Made by a program: the position numbers and the translations under genes | Origin: Otis tarda | Lineage: Eukaryota > Chordata > Aves > Otidiformes > Otididae | NCBI GenBank assembly: GCA_026413225.1 | Contig: CM048560.1 | Location: 13,596,001 to 13,660,000, forward strand | Direction of reading: 5' to 3' | Length of the DNA stretch: 64,000 nucleotides | The notes under the pieces: generated by a model | The model's database searches: none | Seen by the model: the letters and a program-made list of their open reading frames with translations, nothing else | What the model was told of the DNA's origin: nothing | Shown here: piece by piece, positions 44,501-47,500 of the stretch | Position numbering within the stretch: position 1 is the first letter of the stretch | Layout: each line of letters begins with the position of its first letter

Positions 44501-47500
44501 CCCTAATTAGACAGTGAGATCCCCAAATTTTCAACTGCAAACATAATCCGGTGTTAAAAGTGATACTGGAGCTTTAATATACACATGAATATCCAGTGAA
44601 GTTTGGAGAAATTTTGCATATTTTTGTGGAGAAAAGAAAGAAACACAAGTATAATTAGTTCTTTTGTTTTCATTACTAAAAGAAATAAGAAAAATGCCTA
44701 ACAAATCAATTAATAATAAGTACAGTTTCTTTTTCATTATGCCAGATGCCTCTGAAACTATAAAACAAATGGTTTGTGACTGTGTTTGCATGCACATGTG
44801 CACACACAGGTAGGAATCCTCTAGGAAGATGGAAGAAATCTTTTTTTTTTCCTCAAAAGGGTCAAATTATCGTTTGATAAAAATGTTTAATGTGTGAAAT
44901 GGGAGGTGGAGGAGCATCTTATAGGTAAGAATACTGACAGCCAAGCTATTGAGTTCAATAGAGTGTAGGTAGCTGAACCTAGTACATGTACCGAACATAC
45001 AGTTTACTGGATTAGTAACTCTGACATTCTGTGCTAACTAGCAGAGATGATATTTCAGTACTCTGTAGTTACAGAATTTTAGTTGTTTGAGGTTACTGAA
45101 GGAAAATGTACAAATGCTGGAAGTTAGTACTCTTACCTGACTGCCTGAATAGCTGCTCTGAGAGGAACTGGAAGGTCCAACCTGTAAAGAAACCAAAATG
45201 CAATTTATTATTTTGCAGAAAATTTATTTTTATATAAATTACTTTCAGGAAAGAAAGATCTACTTAGTGGGAAAAGGAAGAACACAAAGTATTTTTCTGT
45301 GACGTCGTTCCACCAACTCATACTACTAAAATTATTTCAGAGATCTTTAAAGTCAAATAAGCAAAACTATACCAAAACAGCTCTTATAAATTAACATAAT
45401 TCTGCTGTTTGCACCCTTTTTTATCTGGTCTCCTCCATCATTAAGGAGATGACCATTAAACGTAGATGAAAACTTTTGACTGATGTGACTATGTAATGTA
45501 GGGCATATTTGCTGGAAGGAAGGAAAAGGAGAAAAAGAGGCTTCTCCACAGAGCTGAAAGTCATAGTTTACAGAAAAAAAAATCAAATAGTTGAATTTTA
45601 TATCTAGATCATGATTTGCAAAAGGTAAAGTTTCAGAGCTGTTGAAATAAGTGATCTTGAAAAGCAAGCAAGCACTATGACTGAAAAGTGAAGACAGGAA
45701 GAAAACTTCTATTTGAAAGTTACTCCAGATTAGCTAGAGAGAACCTGTAGAGGAAATGGTAACAAGACCAACAACCATACAGAATGTTTGGGATTTTAAT
45801 CAACCAAGGTAAATTGCCAAAAAGAAAAATAAATTGAGCAACAAGAGGGATAAAGATGTGACTAGAAACAGCTTTTGACTAGGTCTTGAGATCTTGGGCT
45901 ATTAGCAGTATGTCAATGTCTTTAGAGAAAGAATATTTACCATGATGCATCGGCCTTGTGTAGTGTAAGTCCCTCCACGCTGCAAGAAGATACAGGTTCC
46001 AGTTACTGTTTATTGACTGGTGTATCAATATGAAATTATTTTAAACAGGAAATCAACTGAATTCACGTTCATAGCCTGAGTGAAGAAGTCAAGCGTTTCA
46101 TTTCTTAAAATGCCTTACACATTGTAACAATCTGATCAGAGAACTGACATTAACTAATCAAAGATACCTTCAAAACTGTATACAAAAATGTAAGCATAAA
46201 TGAGATCTCGCTAGCAAAGTAATTTGAATGGTATGATATAATCTTCATTCTACAACCATGAAACAACTGGACCAATAGGACAAGAATTCTAAAACTGAAG
46301 TAATTGAAAATTGAGAAGTTGAAGAAAAATTGCCCTTACCTTGTTACATTCTAATTCTATCATAAGCTGTGAAAAAAAAAAAATGAGGAAACATTTACAA
46401 GTTATTTACTAGGGAAAAAAAGCAGCTTTTAGGAAACAAGAAGTACATTCAGTGAGGCGAGGGACAAAAGACAAGTGTTCATTCTTGGTAGGATCACCAG
46501 AGGACACAAATCAGTGTTGCTACAGTCAAGAACCAATACAGCAGATTTGAACAGACTTTCTTCACTTTAGCTGCCTATTGTATTTAAGATGTTTCATGTA
46601 AGCATAATTCTTGGCCAAAAAATAAACAAATTCATTTCTAAGAATATGTACACAGCTGTAGTTGCCAGGGATTGGGGCAGCAGTTAAGAACAGCACAGTA
46701 CACCAGAAGTACAGCAGTTCTCCTTATGACCAATATTCTTTTCTTTGTCTTTATGCTATGCATTGTTTTGATAACTAGATTATTAGCTTCCTTATTTCTG
46801 TGAGAGAAAAAAATAATATTTATTTTACTTTTTCATCAATTTATTAAGATGATTAGGCAGTTAAATTAAAAGTGTTGAATGTTGAAAATATCTAATGATT
46901 TTGGCCATTTCAGTTAATGAATTCATGACAAGGAATGTATGTCTTGTATCAAGTCAAAGATATTTTAATTTAGTGTACTAATTTCTAGTCTGCAAATACA
47001 CACAAAACATACCTTCCTTTTACTTTTTCCTGTCCCATTAACTGACTCAGAACGCGTAGGTGTGAGAGTTTCACTTTGAATTCCAACCCAGAATTTCTCT
47101 AGATCTTGAAATACAGTTGCACTGGACAGAAAATAAATTAGTCATTATTTTTCTATGAAAATATTTCAGTATAAAATACAAATAAACGCTTCTCCCTCAC
47201 TCAGAGAAGAAAATCCACTCTATTTTGATTTTAAGGGTATACAGTAAAAGTTTGAAAAGAACATAATCACTTTCCAGAACACTTTTCCAGTTACTGTATT
47301 ATCATCCAACATAATTTTGAAGATAAATAAAATAGATGCTGAGAAGGAACAGAAGAGGAATGGACACTATTTGAAGAAGCACTGACTCCAGTGGGGAGTA
47401 TCAGCTCAAATATCCATAAAAACTGTTACACAACTTTCCCATTCTGACAATCTACATCTATGATGGTGAACTGATCTTCATCGCATTAACAAGTGGAAGT

